A program made the translations under genes and the position numbers. From the NCBI RefSeq assembly GCF_030010625.1, contig NZ_JASCXN010000022.1:1-64000 (forward strand): DNA of 64,000 nucleotides, read 5' to 3'. Source of the stretch: Streptomyces sp. CC208A. Lineage in GTDB: Bacteria; Actinomycetota; Actinomycetes; Streptomycetales; Streptomycetaceae. The notes under the pieces are model-generated. The model was not told the origin of the DNA. It worked only from the letters and a program-made list of their open reading frames with translations, and did no database searches. Numbering within the stretch: the first letter of the stretch is position 1; every line of letters begins with the position of its first letter. Below are positions 50,359 to 59,014 of the stretch, in pieces.

Positions 50359-50514
50359 ATGTCCGACAAATCCGTATCGGTCACCGGTGAGGAGCGCGGC
50401 GAGGGCAGGTTCCCCAAGGGGCTGGCGCTCCGCCTCTTCGCCTACCTGGTCGCCGGACACCTCTTCGCCGGCTTCCTCTACCTGCTCTTCGTGCTCGGCG
50501 GGCAGAACGGCTGA
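50359..50514 (+). CDS. DUF6126-type small membrane protein
   Basis: A 51-residue protein: polar N-terminus ('MSDKSVSVTGEERGEGRFPKG') and one transmembrane helix (residues about 25-46, 'LFAYLVAGHLFAGFLYLLFVL'). AAAGGTGA lies upstream of the ATG at 50359. It sits 19 bp after the XRE-cupin gene, a pairing seen in several Streptomyces. Function unknown; it may be the membrane partner or main target of the regulator. Confidence 0.75.
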   Translation: MSDKSVSVTGEERGEGRFPKGLALRLFAYLVAGHLFAGFLYLLFVLGGQNG

Positions 50515-50519
50515 GGTGC

Positions 50520-51341
50520 TCACCCCTCCGTGAGCAGCCGGTCCTTCAGCCGCTCCCGGGTCGCGGGCGCCAGCCTCAGCCCCTCCGTGAGGTAGGTGTC
50601 CACGGAGCCCCAGGTGGTGTCGATCGTGTCGAAGGCGGCCCGCAGGTACTCCACCCGCGCGTCGAAGAGCGGACTCAGCAGCTCCATCACCTCGGGCGCC
50701 GTTCCGTCAGGGGCGGTGGAGCTGCGGCGCACCCGGTACCGGCGGTGGGGCGCGCCGGACTTCACGTAGTCGGCCTCGATCGCCCCGCGCTCCACGTCAA
50801 GCGCGAGCAGGGTGACGGCGATCGAGAGCCCGGCGCGGTCCTTGCCGGCCGCGCAGTGCATCAGGGCCGGGACGGAGTCCTCGGCGAGGGAGTGCAGGAC
50901 CCGGCTGTGCTCGGCGGTCCGCTCCACAACCATCCTGCGGTACGAGGAGGCCATCCGGGCCGCGGCCCTGCCCTCGCCCAGCAGGTCCCGCAGCGTGCCG
51001 AGGTCGCCCTCGTGGACCATCCGCCAGAACTCCTTGCCGTCGGCGGGGTCGCTCAGGGGTATGTTCACGTTCCGTACGCCCGGGAGCTCGACGTCCGGTC
51101 CCTCCACCTTGGCGTCGGCCGCGTTGCGGAAGTCGAAGACGGTGTGCAGGCCGAGGCCGGAGAGGAAGGCCGCGTCGGACTCGGTGGCGGCGGCGAGGTG
51201 GCCGCTGCGGAAGAGGGTGCCGGGCCGGACGGCCCGTCCGTCCGTCGTCGGCAGGCCGCCCACGTCCCGGAAGTTGCGGACCTCCGTGAGCTCGGGCTCA
51301 CCGGGTTCGAGGGGCTGGACCTGCGGCGACTGCTGCGTCAC
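50520..51341 (-). CDS. Tyrosine-protein phosphatase (PF13350 type)
   Basis: A 273-residue cysteine-based phosphatase. The P-loop 'LMHCAAGKDRAGLSIAV' contains the HCxxGKDR signature that separates this bacterial family (dual phosphotyrosine/phosphoinositide activity in MptpB) from classical PTPs. Also 'NFRDVGGLPTTDGRAVRPGTLFRSGHLA' at the N-terminus. The GTG at 51341 has AGGAG 5 bases upstream. No signal peptide. It ends 5 bp from the DUF6126 stop (convergent). Confidence 0.92.
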   Translation of the reverse strand: MTQQSPQVQPLEPGEPELTEVRNFRDVGGLPTTDGRAVRPGTLFRSGHLAAATESDAAFLSGLGLHTVFDFRNAADAKVEGPDVELPGVRNVNIPLSDPADGKEFWRMVHEGDLGTLRDLLGEGRAAARMASSYRRMVVERTAEHSRVLHSLAEDSVPALMHCAAGKDRAGLSIAVTLLALDVERGAIEADYVKSGAPHRRYRVRRSSTAPDGTAPEVMELLSPLFDARVEYLRAAFDTIDTTWGSVDTYLTEGLRLAPATRERLKDRLLTEG

Positions 51342-51662
51342 GGATGCTCCTGGGGGTAGGCGTCCACGGGTGCGGTACGAGATCGGTTCCTCCCGCAATC
51401 ATCCCGTCGCGCGGGGCGCGGCGCACCCCCCTGACCGGTAATGGGTGATCTGTCCGTATTGATAGCTCTTGGGGTAACGCGCCCTGGTTGAAGGGGAGAT
51501 GGAATTCGGCGCGTGAGCAGCGTCATAAAAGTGACGGATCGTGGCCGACCGCCCGGCTCAACCACCGCCCCGGAAAAGGGGATCGAAGGACCGCCGTCGA
51601 CGGAGGGTGACCGGAATTCCGGGCCCGAAGATCGCCCCGGAATGTCCGCTGAATTCCGCGGC

Positions 51663-51692
51663 TTGTTCACGCCGACCCCGCTCGTCTAGCGT
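51663..51692 (+). promoter_or_regulatory. Promoter upstream of the c-di-AMP riboswitch
   Basis: TTGTTC, an 18-bp spacer, then TAGCGT, placing the RNA start near 51699, just before the riboswitch. The remaining stretch 51342-51660 shows no gene. Confidence 0.55.
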
Positions 51693-51707
51693 CGCCGTCA
51701 CTCCGGT

Positions 51708-51889
51708 CGGACCGCCGAATCCTGCCACCGTCCGGAATTCGACCCCATCCCATGCGCGGCAGGAGCGGGGGACCCAAGGAAGTACGCCGGTCCCGCGACG
51801 CAGGACGGCTCGGGGTGAAGCCGCGCGAGAAACGCGGCCGGACATCTCCAGTCCGAACCCGACAGCTCACCTCGCAGGCGCCGGAGAGG
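51708..51889 (+). promoter_or_regulatory. ydaO-type (c-di-AMP) riboswitch
   Basis: Conserved blocks of the class are present in order: 'CGCCGAATCCTGCCACCG', 'GGGGGACCCA', 'CGGGGTGAAGCC', 'CCGAACCCGACAGCTCACC' and 'CGCAGGCGCCGGAGAGGAA', ending just before the ATG at 51898. This arrangement is well known in Streptomyces upstream of rpf- and M23-type cell-wall hydrolase genes, where c-di-AMP turns expression off. Boundaries are approximate. Confidence 0.9.
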
Positions 51890-51897
51890 AATTCGCC

Positions 51898-52875
51898 ATG
51901 CCCGCGAAGGGTAAGCACCGCCGCCAGAAGTCCAACCCGTTCACCCGCGGCCTGGTCGCCGCCGGCACCGGCGGCGCCGTCGTCGCCCTGCCGTTCATCG
52001 GCGCGACCGGCGCCCACGCCGCCGAGCAGGCCGCCCCGGCCGTCGTCCCCGGCGCCGTGGTGAGCGCCGCCGCCCAGGTCCAGGCGCAGGCCGCCGCGCC
52101 GAAGGCCGCCCCGAAGACGTACACCGTCGTCGTCGGCGACTACCTCTCCAAGATCGCCGCCGACCACGGCCTCGCCGGCGGCTGGCAGAAGCTCTACGCC
52201 GACAACCGCCAGGTCGTCGGCGAGAACCCCTCGCTGATCCTCCCGGGCATGGAGCTCACCCTCGGCGCCAAGAGCCCCGCCAAGGCCGCCGCCCCGAAGA
52301 AGGCCGCTCCGGCTCCGAAGAAGGCCGCCGTCAAGGCCGCTCCGAAGAAGGCCGCCCCGAAGGCCGAGCGCAAGGCCGCCCCGAAGGCGCAGCCCTCCGG
52401 TGAGCAGACCCGCGCCTCGCGCTCCGCCGAGCGCGCCGCCGCCCCGGTCACCGCCCCGCAGACCGCCTCCACCGGCTGGGTCGCCCCCGTCCCCGGCGGC
52501 GTCTCCACCCCCTACCGCGCCTCCGGCTCCATGTGGTCCTCCGGCTACCACACCGGTGCCGACTTCATCGCCTCCTCCGGCACCTCCGTCCGTGCCGTCG
52601 GCGCCGGCACGGTCGTCTCCGCCGGCTGGAGCGGCGCGTACGGCAACGAGGTCGTCATCCAGCACGCCGACGGCAACTACTCGCAGTACGCCCACCTCTC
52701 CTCCCTCGCCGTCTCGGCCGGCCAGTCGGTGAGCGGCGGCCAGCAGATCGGCCTCTCCGGCTCCACCGGCAACTCCACCGGCCCGCACCTGCACTTCGAG
52801 ATCCGCACCACGCCGAGCTACGGCTCCGACATCGACCCGCTGGCCTACCTGCGCCAGCACGGCGTCTCGATCTGA
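51898..52875 (+). CDS. Secreted LysM / M23 peptidoglycan endopeptidase
   Basis: A 325-residue exported cell-wall hydrolase. The signal peptide (to about residue 41, 'GATGAHA-AE') is followed by a LysM domain (about residues 73-122, 'TYTVVVGDYLSKIAADHGLAGGWQKLYADNRQVVGENPSLILPGMELTL'). A long Ala/Lys/Pro-rich linker made of 'PKKAAP' repeats comes next, then an M23 domain with zinc ligands in 'GYHTGADF' (HxxxD) and 'GPHLHFEI' (HxH). It cleaves stem-peptide cross-links, needed during growth or germination. Expression is gated by the c-di-AMP riboswitch before it. Confidence 0.95.
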   Translation: MPAKGKHRRQKSNPFTRGLVAAGTGGAVVALPFIGATGAHAAEQAAPAVVPGAVVSAAAQVQAQAAAPKAAPKTYTVVVGDYLSKIAADHGLAGGWQKLYADNRQVVGENPSLILPGMELTLGAKSPAKAAAPKKAAPAPKKAAVKAAPKKAAPKAERKAAPKAQPSGEQTRASRSAERAAAPVTAPQTASTGWVAPVPGGVSTPYRASGSMWSSGYHTGADFIASSGTSVRAVGAGTVVSAGWSGAYGNEVVIQHADGNYSQYAHLSSLAVSAGQSVSGGQQIGLSGSTGNSTGPHLHFEIRTTPSYGSDIDPLAYLRQHGVSI

Positions 52876-52898
52876 GCCGTCCGGCGGACAGCGCTCCC

Positions 52899-52928
52899 GG
52901 AGGCCCGGCACCCTGGTGCCGGGCCTCC
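52899..52928 (+). terminator. Intrinsic terminator after the M23 gene
   Basis: GGAGGCCCGGCACC pairs perfectly with GGTGCCGGGCCTCC over a two-base centre (effectively a 12-bp stem with a small loop), 24 bases after the stop. Confidence 0.85.
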
Positions 52929-52949
52929 GCCCGTTCCGGGTATTCCGGT

Positions 52950-52979
52950 TTGGCACATTCTTTATCGGTGGCATATATC
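52950..52979 (+). promoter_or_regulatory. Promoter of the SGNH hydrolase gene
   Basis: TTGGCA, 18-bp spacer, TATATC, unusually AT-rich for this window, about 63 bases before the GTG at 53043. It fits the housekeeping sigma factor. Confidence 0.6.
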
Positions 52980-53042
52980 ACCCACCGTCAACCCCTCCTT
53001 ACGGTCGCGTAGGTCACATCCGGAACGGAAGGATGTGCTGCC

Positions 53043-53855
53043 GTGGCAGACGATTCGAGAGCAACAGACAAGAACGCGTTCGGGGCATTCCGGTCATTCG
53101 GGTCGTACGTGGCGATCGGTGACAGCTTCACCGAGGGCGTCGGAGACCCCGGACCCGACGGGGCCTACGTCGGCTGGGCGGACCGCTTCGCGGTGCTCCT
53201 CGCCGACCAGCTGCCGGAGTCCGAGGACTTCCGCTACGCCAACCTGGCGGTCCGCGGCCGCCTCCTCGACCAGATCGTGTCCGAGCAGGTGCCCCGGGCG
53301 AAGGAACTCGCCCCCCAGCTCGTGACCTTCTGCGCGGGCGGCAACGACATCATCCGCCCAGGCACCGACCCCGACGACGTCGCCGAGCGCTTCGAGCGGG
53401 CCGTGAAGGACCTCACCTCCGCCGTCGGCACCGTCATGGTGACCACCGGCTTCGACACCCGCGACGTGCCCGTGCTCAAGCACCTGCGCGGCAAGATCGC
53501 CACGTACACGGCCCACGTCCGCGCCATCGCCGACCGCTACGACTGCCCGGTCCTCGACCTGTGGTCGCTGAAGTCGGTCCAGGACCGCCGGGCCTGGGAC
53601 GACGACCGGCTGCACCTCTCGCCCGAGGGCCACACCCGGGTCGCGCTGCGCGCCGCCCAGGTCCTCGGCCTGCCGGTCCCGGCCGACCCGGACCAGCCGT
53701 GGCCGCCGCTGCCCGCCCGGGGCACCCTGGAGGTCCGCCGCGACGACATCCTCTGGGCGCGCGAGTACCTGGTGCCGTGGATCGGGCGCCGGCTGCGCGG
53801 CGAGAGCTCCGGCGACCACGTCGAGGCCAAGCGCCCCGACCTCATGCCCCTGTGA
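53043..53855 (+). CDS. Cytoplasmic SGNH/GDSL hydrolase
   Basis: A 270-residue esterase-fold protein. Block I 'YVAIGDSFTEGVGDPGPDG' has the Ser nucleophile; block II Gly 'ANLAVRGRLLDQI'; block III 'TFCAGGNDII' with Asn; block V 'DDDRLHLSPEGH' has the Asp-His pair. No signal peptide, so it acts inside the cell on an unknown ester; lipases, acetyl esterases and thioesterases all occur in this family. The last 14 bp overlap the opposite-strand STM4011 gene. GTG start. Confidence 0.92.
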   Translation: MADDSRATDKNAFGAFRSFGSYVAIGDSFTEGVGDPGPDGAYVGWADRFAVLLADQLPESEDFRYANLAVRGRLLDQIVSEQVPRAKELAPQLVTFCAGGNDIIRPGTDPDDVAERFERAVKDLTSAVGTVMVTTGFDTRDVPVLKHLRGKIATYTAHVRAIADRYDCPVLDLWSLKSVQDRRAWDDDRLHLSPEGHTRVALRAAQVLGLPVPADPDQPWPPLPARGTLEVRRDDILWAREYLVPWIGRRLRGESSGDHVEAKRPDLMPL

Positions 53856-54705
53856 CTCCCGGACGTCCGGCGGGGATCCGCTCCAGGACCCCGCCGGCGA
53901 AGACGTCGTACAGCGGCAGCGTCTCCAGGTGGACGTAGCCGATGTGGCAGTCGCAGACGGCGAGCGGGCAGGGGCGCGGGCGCAGCGCGGCACGGTAGGA
54001 GCCGTCGTACAGGTTGCCGAGCTCGGCCCTGACGAAGTGGCAGCGCCGCACCGTGCCCCCGCCGTCCACCGACACCACCGACGCGCCGGTGCGGCACGGC
54101 AGCCCCGCCGAGCGGTGCGGATGCCGGCTGTACGGGAAGAGCGGGTCGACCGCCGTCCACGCCGCCGCCTCCGCGTCGGTGTACGTGTGCCCCTCGGCCG
54201 CGTTCACCCACAGGTAGACGTGGTCCGGCAGGGCCTCCCGCAGCCGCAGCGCCTCCCCGTGGTGCTCGGGCAGGCCCACGATCCCCACGCTGAACCGGAC
54301 GCCCCGGTCCGCCAGGTCACGGGCCTTGCCGAGGAAGCGGTCGTACGGCGTCTGGCCCGGGTGGTACGTGCACCACAGGGCCAGCGTGTCCAGGTCGGCG
54401 CCGTCGAGCCACGAGGTCCGGCAGCTCAGATTGGTCTGGATCGCCACCCGCTCCACGTGCGGCAGCCGCGACAGCTCCACCATCGCCCGCCGGTACCAGG
54501 AGCGGACCAGGCCCTCGCCCCACGGGGTGAAGAGGATCCGCAGCCGGTCCCCGGTCTGCCCGGCCGCCCAGCCGGTGAACCGCTCCAGGGCCGCCCGGTC
54601 CGCCCGCAGCGTCTCCGGACCGTCACGCCGCTTGGCGAAGGGGCAGTACGGGCAGTCGTAGTCGCAGGAGGCCAGCGGCCCCCGGTACAGCAGCGTCAGC
54701 TCCAC
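53842..54705 (-). CDS. STM4011 family radical SAM protein
   Basis: A 287-residue radical SAM protein, last gene of the five-gene STM4011-4015 cassette. The iron-sulfur motif is Cys14-x3-Cys18-x2-Cys21 ('SCDYDCPYC'); 'LFTPWGEGLV' replaces the usual GGE motif. A C-terminal Cys set ('VRRCHFV', 'CPLAVCDC') could bind a second cluster, as in SPASM-type maturases that modify peptides. No reaction is known for this family. GTG start with AGGGGG upstream, 9 bp after the STM4012 gene. Confidence 0.9.
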   Translation of the reverse strand: MELTLLYRGPLASCDYDCPYCPFAKRRDGPETLRADRAALERFTGWAAGQTGDRLRILFTPWGEGLVRSWYRRAMVELSRLPHVERVAIQTNLSCRTSWLDGADLDTLALWCTYHPGQTPYDRFLGKARDLADRGVRFSVGIVGLPEHHGEALRLREALPDHVYLWVNAAEGHTYTDAEAAAWTAVDPLFPYSRHPHRSAGLPCRTGASVVSVDGGGTVRRCHFVRAELGNLYDGSYRAALRPRPCPLAVCDCHIGYVHLETLPLYDVFAGGVLERIPAGRPGVTGA

Positions 54706-54714
54706 GACCGCCCC

Positions 54715-56052
54715 CTACTTCGGCTCGTACGCGGCCATCGCGGCCCGCACCGCCGGGGAGAACAGCTCGGGACCGAGCCCGTCCGAGTACGCGAGCCCCT
54801 CCGCCGACAGCCTCAGCAGCCCGTCAGGCGCCGCCCCGTCCAGCCAGCCGTACGCCGCGAACCTGCCGAGCTCCGCGCCGAAGTCCTCGTACACCGTCGA
54901 GCCGAACCGCTTCTCGTACCCGGCGAGTTCCATCCCCTCCGCCTGGAGCAGCGACTGCAGGAGGTGCCGGCGGCGGGCCTCCGCGCCGTCCACCCACCGA
55001 CCGACCTCGGCCCGGGAGAAGTCCGCCGTCTCCGTGTAGGCGTCGATGATCGACCGTATCTCCCGCATCTCCACCGCGTAGTCGAAGGAATAGTGCAGCG
55101 CGGCGGTGTACGAGCGGGCACCGCAGCCCAGGCCGATCATGCCGTCCGTCTGGCAGGCGTGGTCGTCCGGACCGGCCGGGTCCGCGCCGGACCGGCGGAA
55201 CATCCGCATCGACACCTGCTCGTAGCCGTGCGCGAGGAGGTGGTCCCGGCCCTGCCGGTAGAGCCGCAGCCGCCGCTCGTCCCACTCCCGGTCCGACTCG
55301 GCGGGGCCCGAGCGGCCGAGCCCGGTCAGCGGACGCACGTACAGCGGGTACAGGTACAGCTCCTCGGGCCGCCAGGCGAGCGCCGCGTCCAGCGAGTACC
55401 GCCAGGACTCCGGGGTCTGCCCGTCGATGCCGTAGATGAGGTCGATGTTGAGCACCGGCACGCCGGAGTCCCGGATCCGGCCGAGCGCCGCCTCCACGTC
55501 CGCGCGGCGCTGCGGCCGGACCGCCGCCCGCGCCTCGGCGTCGACGAAGCTCTGCACCCCGATGCTCAGCCGGGTCGCGCCCCGCCCGGCGAGGACCGCG
55601 AGCCGGTCGGCGGTGGCGGTGGCCGGCGAGGTCTCCACGGAGAGAGGTATCGCCCGCAGGTCAGCCCCCATGCGGTGCTCGGCGATGTCGCAGAGCCGCG
55701 CCAGCTCGGCGGCGGTCAGGAAGGTGGGGGTGCCGCCGCCGAACGCCGCCGTCGCGAATCGCACCGGCTCCGTGTCGCCCAGCGCCTCCCGGACGGCCAC
55801 GGCCTGCCGGTCGAGCGCGTCGAGGTAGCGGGTCGTCAGCTCGTCCGGGGCGCCGATCCGGGTGAAGAGGTTGCAGAAGCCGCAGCGGACCTCGCAGAAC
55901 GGCACGTGCGCGTAGAGCGAGAGGGCGTCCTTCGGCTCGTCCGCCCAGAGCGCGGCGAGCCCCGGCCGCTCGGGCAGCGGCCGGTACGCCGTCTTGTGCG
56001 GGTAGGCGTACACGTACGAGCGGTACGGGCGGGGGAGCGGGGCGCCGGTCAC
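54715..56052 (-). CDS. STM4012 family radical SAM protein (HemN-like)
   Basis: A 445-residue radical SAM protein of the coproporphyrinogen-oxidase-like superfamily. 'YAHVPFCEVRCGFCNLF' carries the CxxxCxxC cluster motif with the HemN Tyr; 'AFGGGTPTFL' is the GGGTPT SAM-binding block, and 'SIGVQSFVDAEAR' and 'NIDLIYGIDGQTPESW' follow the HemN pattern. HemN-like enzymes also do methylation and cyclopropanation, so haem synthesis should not be assumed. GTG start in a GTGA overlap with the STM4013 gene. Confidence 0.92.
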   Translation of the reverse strand: MTGAPLPRPYRSYVYAYPHKTAYRPLPERPGLAALWADEPKDALSLYAHVPFCEVRCGFCNLFTRIGAPDELTTRYLDALDRQAVAVREALGDTEPVRFATAAFGGGTPTFLTAAELARLCDIAEHRMGADLRAIPLSVETSPATATADRLAVLAGRGATRLSIGVQSFVDAEARAAVRPQRRADVEAALGRIRDSGVPVLNIDLIYGIDGQTPESWRYSLDAALAWRPEELYLYPLYVRPLTGLGRSGPAESDREWDERRLRLYRQGRDHLLAHGYEQVSMRMFRRSGADPAGPDDHACQTDGMIGLGCGARSYTAALHYSFDYAVEMREIRSIIDAYTETADFSRAEVGRWVDGAEARRRHLLQSLLQAEGMELAGYEKRFGSTVYEDFGAELGRFAAYGWLDGAAPDGLLRLSAEGLAYSDGLGPELFSPAVRAAMAAYEPK

Positions 56053-56885
56053 GCGGCGGCTCCTTCCCGGGGACCGTCCAGCGTGAACTGCGCGTACGGC
56101 ACCGTCCACACCACCTCGTGGCCGAGCCGGTGCCCCGTGTACCCGTCGTCGCCGTACGCCGTGCCGTGGTCCGAGCAGACGATCGCGAAGCAGCGGCGGC
56201 GGGAGGACATCGCGGCGAACAGCCGCCCGACGTGCCGGTCCACGTACTCCAGGGCCGCCGCGTGGGTGGCCCGCGAGTCGCCGGCCTCCCGGGTCGCCCC
56301 CGGCAGGTGGAACCAGTTCGGCTGGTGCAGCGCCGACACGTTCACGAAGAGGAACAGCCTCCGGTCCGACGGCAGCGCCGCCACCACCTCCTCGGCCCGC
56401 GCCACCTGCGCCTCGAACGAGGTCGGCGAGGCCACCCCGAAGGACGGCTCCCAGTGGCTCTCCTGGAAGAGGCCGGGGAGCACCGAACCGAGCGGCGGCC
56501 GATTGTTGAAGAAGCCGACGCCGCCCACGCACACCGTCCGGTAGCCCTCGGCGGCCAGCGCCGAGACCAGGTCGGGGGCGTCGTACACGTAGGTGCCGTC
56601 CGCGGTGGTCTCGCTGCCCGCGAACCGGGCCGCGAAGAGCCGGGGGTGCGGTCCCGGCGCGGCCGGAGTCGGCAGGAAACCGGCGAAGATCGCCTGGTGG
56701 GAGGCGTAGGTGAAACTGCCGGGGGCGTGCCGCCGCTCCCAGCGGCCGTCCGGGAGGTGCCGGGCCAGGTTCGGTATGCGGCCGGCGGCGGCCAGCTCGG
56801 CGGCCACGTCGTACCGGAGGGTGTCGAGGGTGACCAGGAGCAGGTCATGGCTGCCGACGATCCCGTTCATGTCGGGCTGGTTCAC
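56049..56885 (-). CDS. STM4013/SEN3800 family hydrolase (alkaline-phosphatase fold)
   Basis: A 278-residue member of the alkaline phosphatase/sulfatase superfamily. 'LLLVTLDTLRYDVA' contains the first metal Asp and the nucleophile Thr; 'CFAIVCSDHGTAYGDDGYTGHRLGH' gives the Asp-His metal pair and later His. It is likely a metal-dependent phosphatase, sulfatase or phosphotransferase acting on the cassette's product. The GTG at 56885 overlaps the STM4014 stop (GTGA). Confidence 0.9.
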   Translation of the reverse strand: MNQPDMNGIVGSHDLLLVTLDTLRYDVAAELAAAGRIPNLARHLPDGRWERRHAPGSFTYASHQAIFAGFLPTPAAPGPHPRLFAARFAGSETTADGTYVYDAPDLVSALAAEGYRTVCVGGVGFFNNRPPLGSVLPGLFQESHWEPSFGVASPTSFEAQVARAEEVVAALPSDRRLFLFVNVSALHQPNWFHLPGATREAGDSRATHAAALEYVDRHVGRLFAAMSSRRRCFAIVCSDHGTAYGDDGYTGHRLGHEVVWTVPYAQFTLDGPREGAAA

Positions 56886-58033
56886 GTGGTGCTCGTTCCT
56901 GTGGTGCTTGTTTCCGCGGGAGCGGGTGTGGGGCGGTTCCGCAGCAGGTCGGCGACCTGGGCACCGTACGTGTCCAGGCCCTCGGCGCCGCTGCCGGGGA
57001 GGCCGGTGAGACCCGGCAGGAGGTCCCCGAAGGCGTTGACCTCGCCGACCGCGAAGCGCCGCCAGCCGGCGCCCGGCAGCAGGTCCACGCCGACGCAGCG
57101 GGTGCCGGGGAAGGCCGCCGCCGCCCGCTCGCACACCGCGAGGGCCTCCTCCCAGCGGCTTCCGGCCGCGGTGATCGCCGCCCGCGCGGCGGCGAGGTCG
57201 CCCCGGGCGCCGCCGAGGTGCAGATTGGTCATCGGCGAGCGGCTGGTGCGGACCACCGCGTGGGTGGCGCGCCCGCCGGTCACCACCACCCGCAGGTCGG
57301 CCGCCCGGCCGCCCAGCGCCGCCTTCGGCAGCCAGCGCTCCACATGGAGCCCGTCCGGGGCGAGCGCGTCGACCAGGGCGCCGACCTCCCGCTCGCCCCG
57401 GTAACGCCGCACCCGCAGCGAGTTGAAGAGCCGGCCGGCCCCGTCCCGCTCGACCGAGGTGGCGGCCTGCACCCTGCCCGCGCCGGCGGTCTCCACGGCC
57501 AGCACCCCCGAGGCGGAGGAGCCGTGGGCCGGCTTCACGAAGACCCGGCGCAGCCCTGCCCCGGCCATCAGCGCCACCAGGTCGTCCCAGCCCCGCACCG
57601 GCGCCCCGCCGGGACCGGAGGTCGGCGAGGCCGGCACCGGCACCCCGGCGGCGGCGAGCCGGCCGTGGGTCAGCCGTTTGTCGAAGAGGACGGCCGTCTC
57701 GGCCGGGTCGTCGACGAGCCCCGCCCCGGCCCGTGCGGCCCCGTCCGCGAGCCCGGCGACGGCGGCGGTGAACCGCTCGTACCAGAGCCGGCCGCCCTCC
57801 ACCCGCGCCGGATCGTCGATGCCGCGCAGCAGCCGGTCCACCTCGGGCACCTCCCCGGGCGAGTCGACCCGCACGGTCTCGCCCGCCGAGAACCGGGCCC
57901 GGCCGCGCAGCACGTCGAGCCAGGAGACGGTCCGCGCCCCGGGCAGCCCGGCGGCGCGCAGCGCGTCCTGGAAGAACGCGACGCGGCGCCCCGCCGGGTC
58001 ACCGACGACGACGAGGCGCGGGCCGCCGGTCAT
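56882..58033 (-). CDS. STM4014 family ATP-grasp protein
   Basis: A 383-residue protein with an ATP-grasp-like fold. 'LVVVGDPAGRRVAFFQDALRAAGLPGARTVSWLDVL' is the N-terminal Rossmann-like part. 'VFVKPAHGSSASGVLAVE' is the ATP-binding Lys/Gly loop, and 'CVGVDLLPGAGWRRFAVGEVNAFGDLLPGL' resembles the metal-binding Asp/Glu-Asn segment ('GVDLL...EVNAFG'). ATP-grasp ligases join a carboxylate to an amine or thiol, so peptide-bond formation is the likely chemistry. ATGA overlap with STM4015. Confidence 0.88.
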   Translation of the reverse strand: MTGGPRLVVVGDPAGRRVAFFQDALRAAGLPGARTVSWLDVLRGRARFSAGETVRVDSPGEVPEVDRLLRGIDDPARVEGGRLWYERFTAAVAGLADGAARAGAGLVDDPAETAVLFDKRLTHGRLAAAGVPVPASPTSGPGGAPVRGWDDLVALMAGAGLRRVFVKPAHGSSASGVLAVETAGAGRVQAATSVERDGAGRLFNSLRVRRYRGEREVGALVDALAPDGLHVERWLPKAALGGRAADLRVVVTGGRATHAVVRTSRSPMTNLHLGGARGDLAAARAAITAAGSRWEEALAVCERAAAAFPGTRCVGVDLLPGAGWRRFAVGEVNAFGDLLPGLTGLPGSGAEGLDTYGAQVADLLRNRPTPAPAETSTTGTSTT

Positions 58034-58989
58034 TCGGCGATGGCGACGTAACGCCAGACGCCCCCGTCGCCGTCGTCCTCACCGTCCTGCGGGTCGTCCA
58101 GGACGACCCGCACCCCGTGCGGGGCGAGCGCGGCCGTCAGCCGCTCCTGCATGGCCTTCGAGAGGTAGTGGTGCTCCAGGTCCAGCTCCCGCAGATGGGT
58201 CAGCGGCTGGCCGTCGAGCAGCGCGGCCGCGCCCTCGTCGGTGAGCACGCCCATGCTGAGGTCGAGCCGGTCGAGACGGGCGACGACCGGGGCGGACGCC
58301 ACGGCGGCGGCCACCTCGTCCTGGATCACGCTGTTGCACAGCCCCAGGCTGCGCAGCGCGGGGAAGGTCTCGCCGGAGAGCAGCGGCGCCAGGTCGCCGG
58401 GCGTGGAGTCGCCCCCGTACTCGTCCGTCCCGAGCCACAGTTCGAGCTTCTCCAGGGCCGGCAGGTCGCTCCCGGCGATGCCGCGCACGACCTCGGCGCC
58501 GAGCCCGCCGGTCTCCACGACCAGGGTCCGCAGGCCCGTGTGCCGCACCGGCGGGAAGACGAGGTCCGTGCCGCCGCGCACGCCGAACTCCCGCAGGGCC
58601 GGGTAGGCGGCGAGCAGCGGCGTCACGTTCGACTGGACGATCCAGGAGATCTCGCAGTCCTCGAAGGTCATGTCCCCGAGGAAGACGGCCTCCAGGGCGG
58701 TCAGCCGGTTGTTCGCCCCGATGAGCGCGGTGACGATCCGGGTCGAGGAGGTCTCGTACGCGTCCTCCCAGCCGCCCACGACGATCGCGCGGACCCGGCC
58801 GGTGTCCACGGTCTTGAGGAAACGCTCGAAGACGTCCTCCCAGCGCTCTTCCTCCGGGTCGCGGTAGGTCGGACTCGACAGCCGCCAGGCCACGGCCGCC
58901 GCGTCGGGCAGTTCGGCGGGCGACCCGGCCTCCGGGAGGTCGAAGACGGGGAGGCCGTGGAACTCCTCCAGGTGGGCCCCAATGGTCAT
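58030..58989 (-). CDS. STM4015 family leucine-rich-repeat protein
   Basis: A 319-residue protein, first gene of the cassette. The N-terminal part ('HLEEFHGLPVFDLPEAGSPAELPDAAAVAWRLSSPTY') is unique to the family. From about residue 130 regular Leu-rich repeats appear ('LEKLELWLGTDEYGG', 'LRSLGLCNSVIQDEVAAAVASAPVVARLDRLDLSMGVLTDEGAAALL', 'LRELDLEHHYLS'), forming a curved binding surface of the ribonuclease-inhibitor type. The rest is a Gly/Asp-rich tail. It probably recognises the peptide or protein on which the cassette acts. ATG at 58989; direct repeats lie in its promoter region. Confidence 0.88.
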   Translation of the reverse strand: MTIGAHLEEFHGLPVFDLPEAGSPAELPDAAAVAWRLSSPTYRDPEEERWEDVFERFLKTVDTGRVRAIVVGGWEDAYETSSTRIVTALIGANNRLTALEAVFLGDMTFEDCEISWIVQSNVTPLLAAYPALREFGVRGGTDLVFPPVRHTGLRTLVVETGGLGAEVVRGIAGSDLPALEKLELWLGTDEYGGDSTPGDLAPLLSGETFPALRSLGLCNSVIQDEVAAAVASAPVVARLDRLDLSMGVLTDEGAAALLDGQPLTHLRELDLEHHYLSKAMQERLTAALAPHGVRVVLDDPQDGEDDGDGGVWRYVAIAE

Positions 58990-59014
58990 GACGGTGCTCC
59001 AGACGACGGACGGC

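Noticed and set aside
54715..56052. Calling this gene HemN/HemW (haem synthesis)
   Set aside because: It shares the superfamily motifs, but its operon with STM4011 and STM4013-4015 places it in the STM4012 family, whose members are not established haem enzymes.
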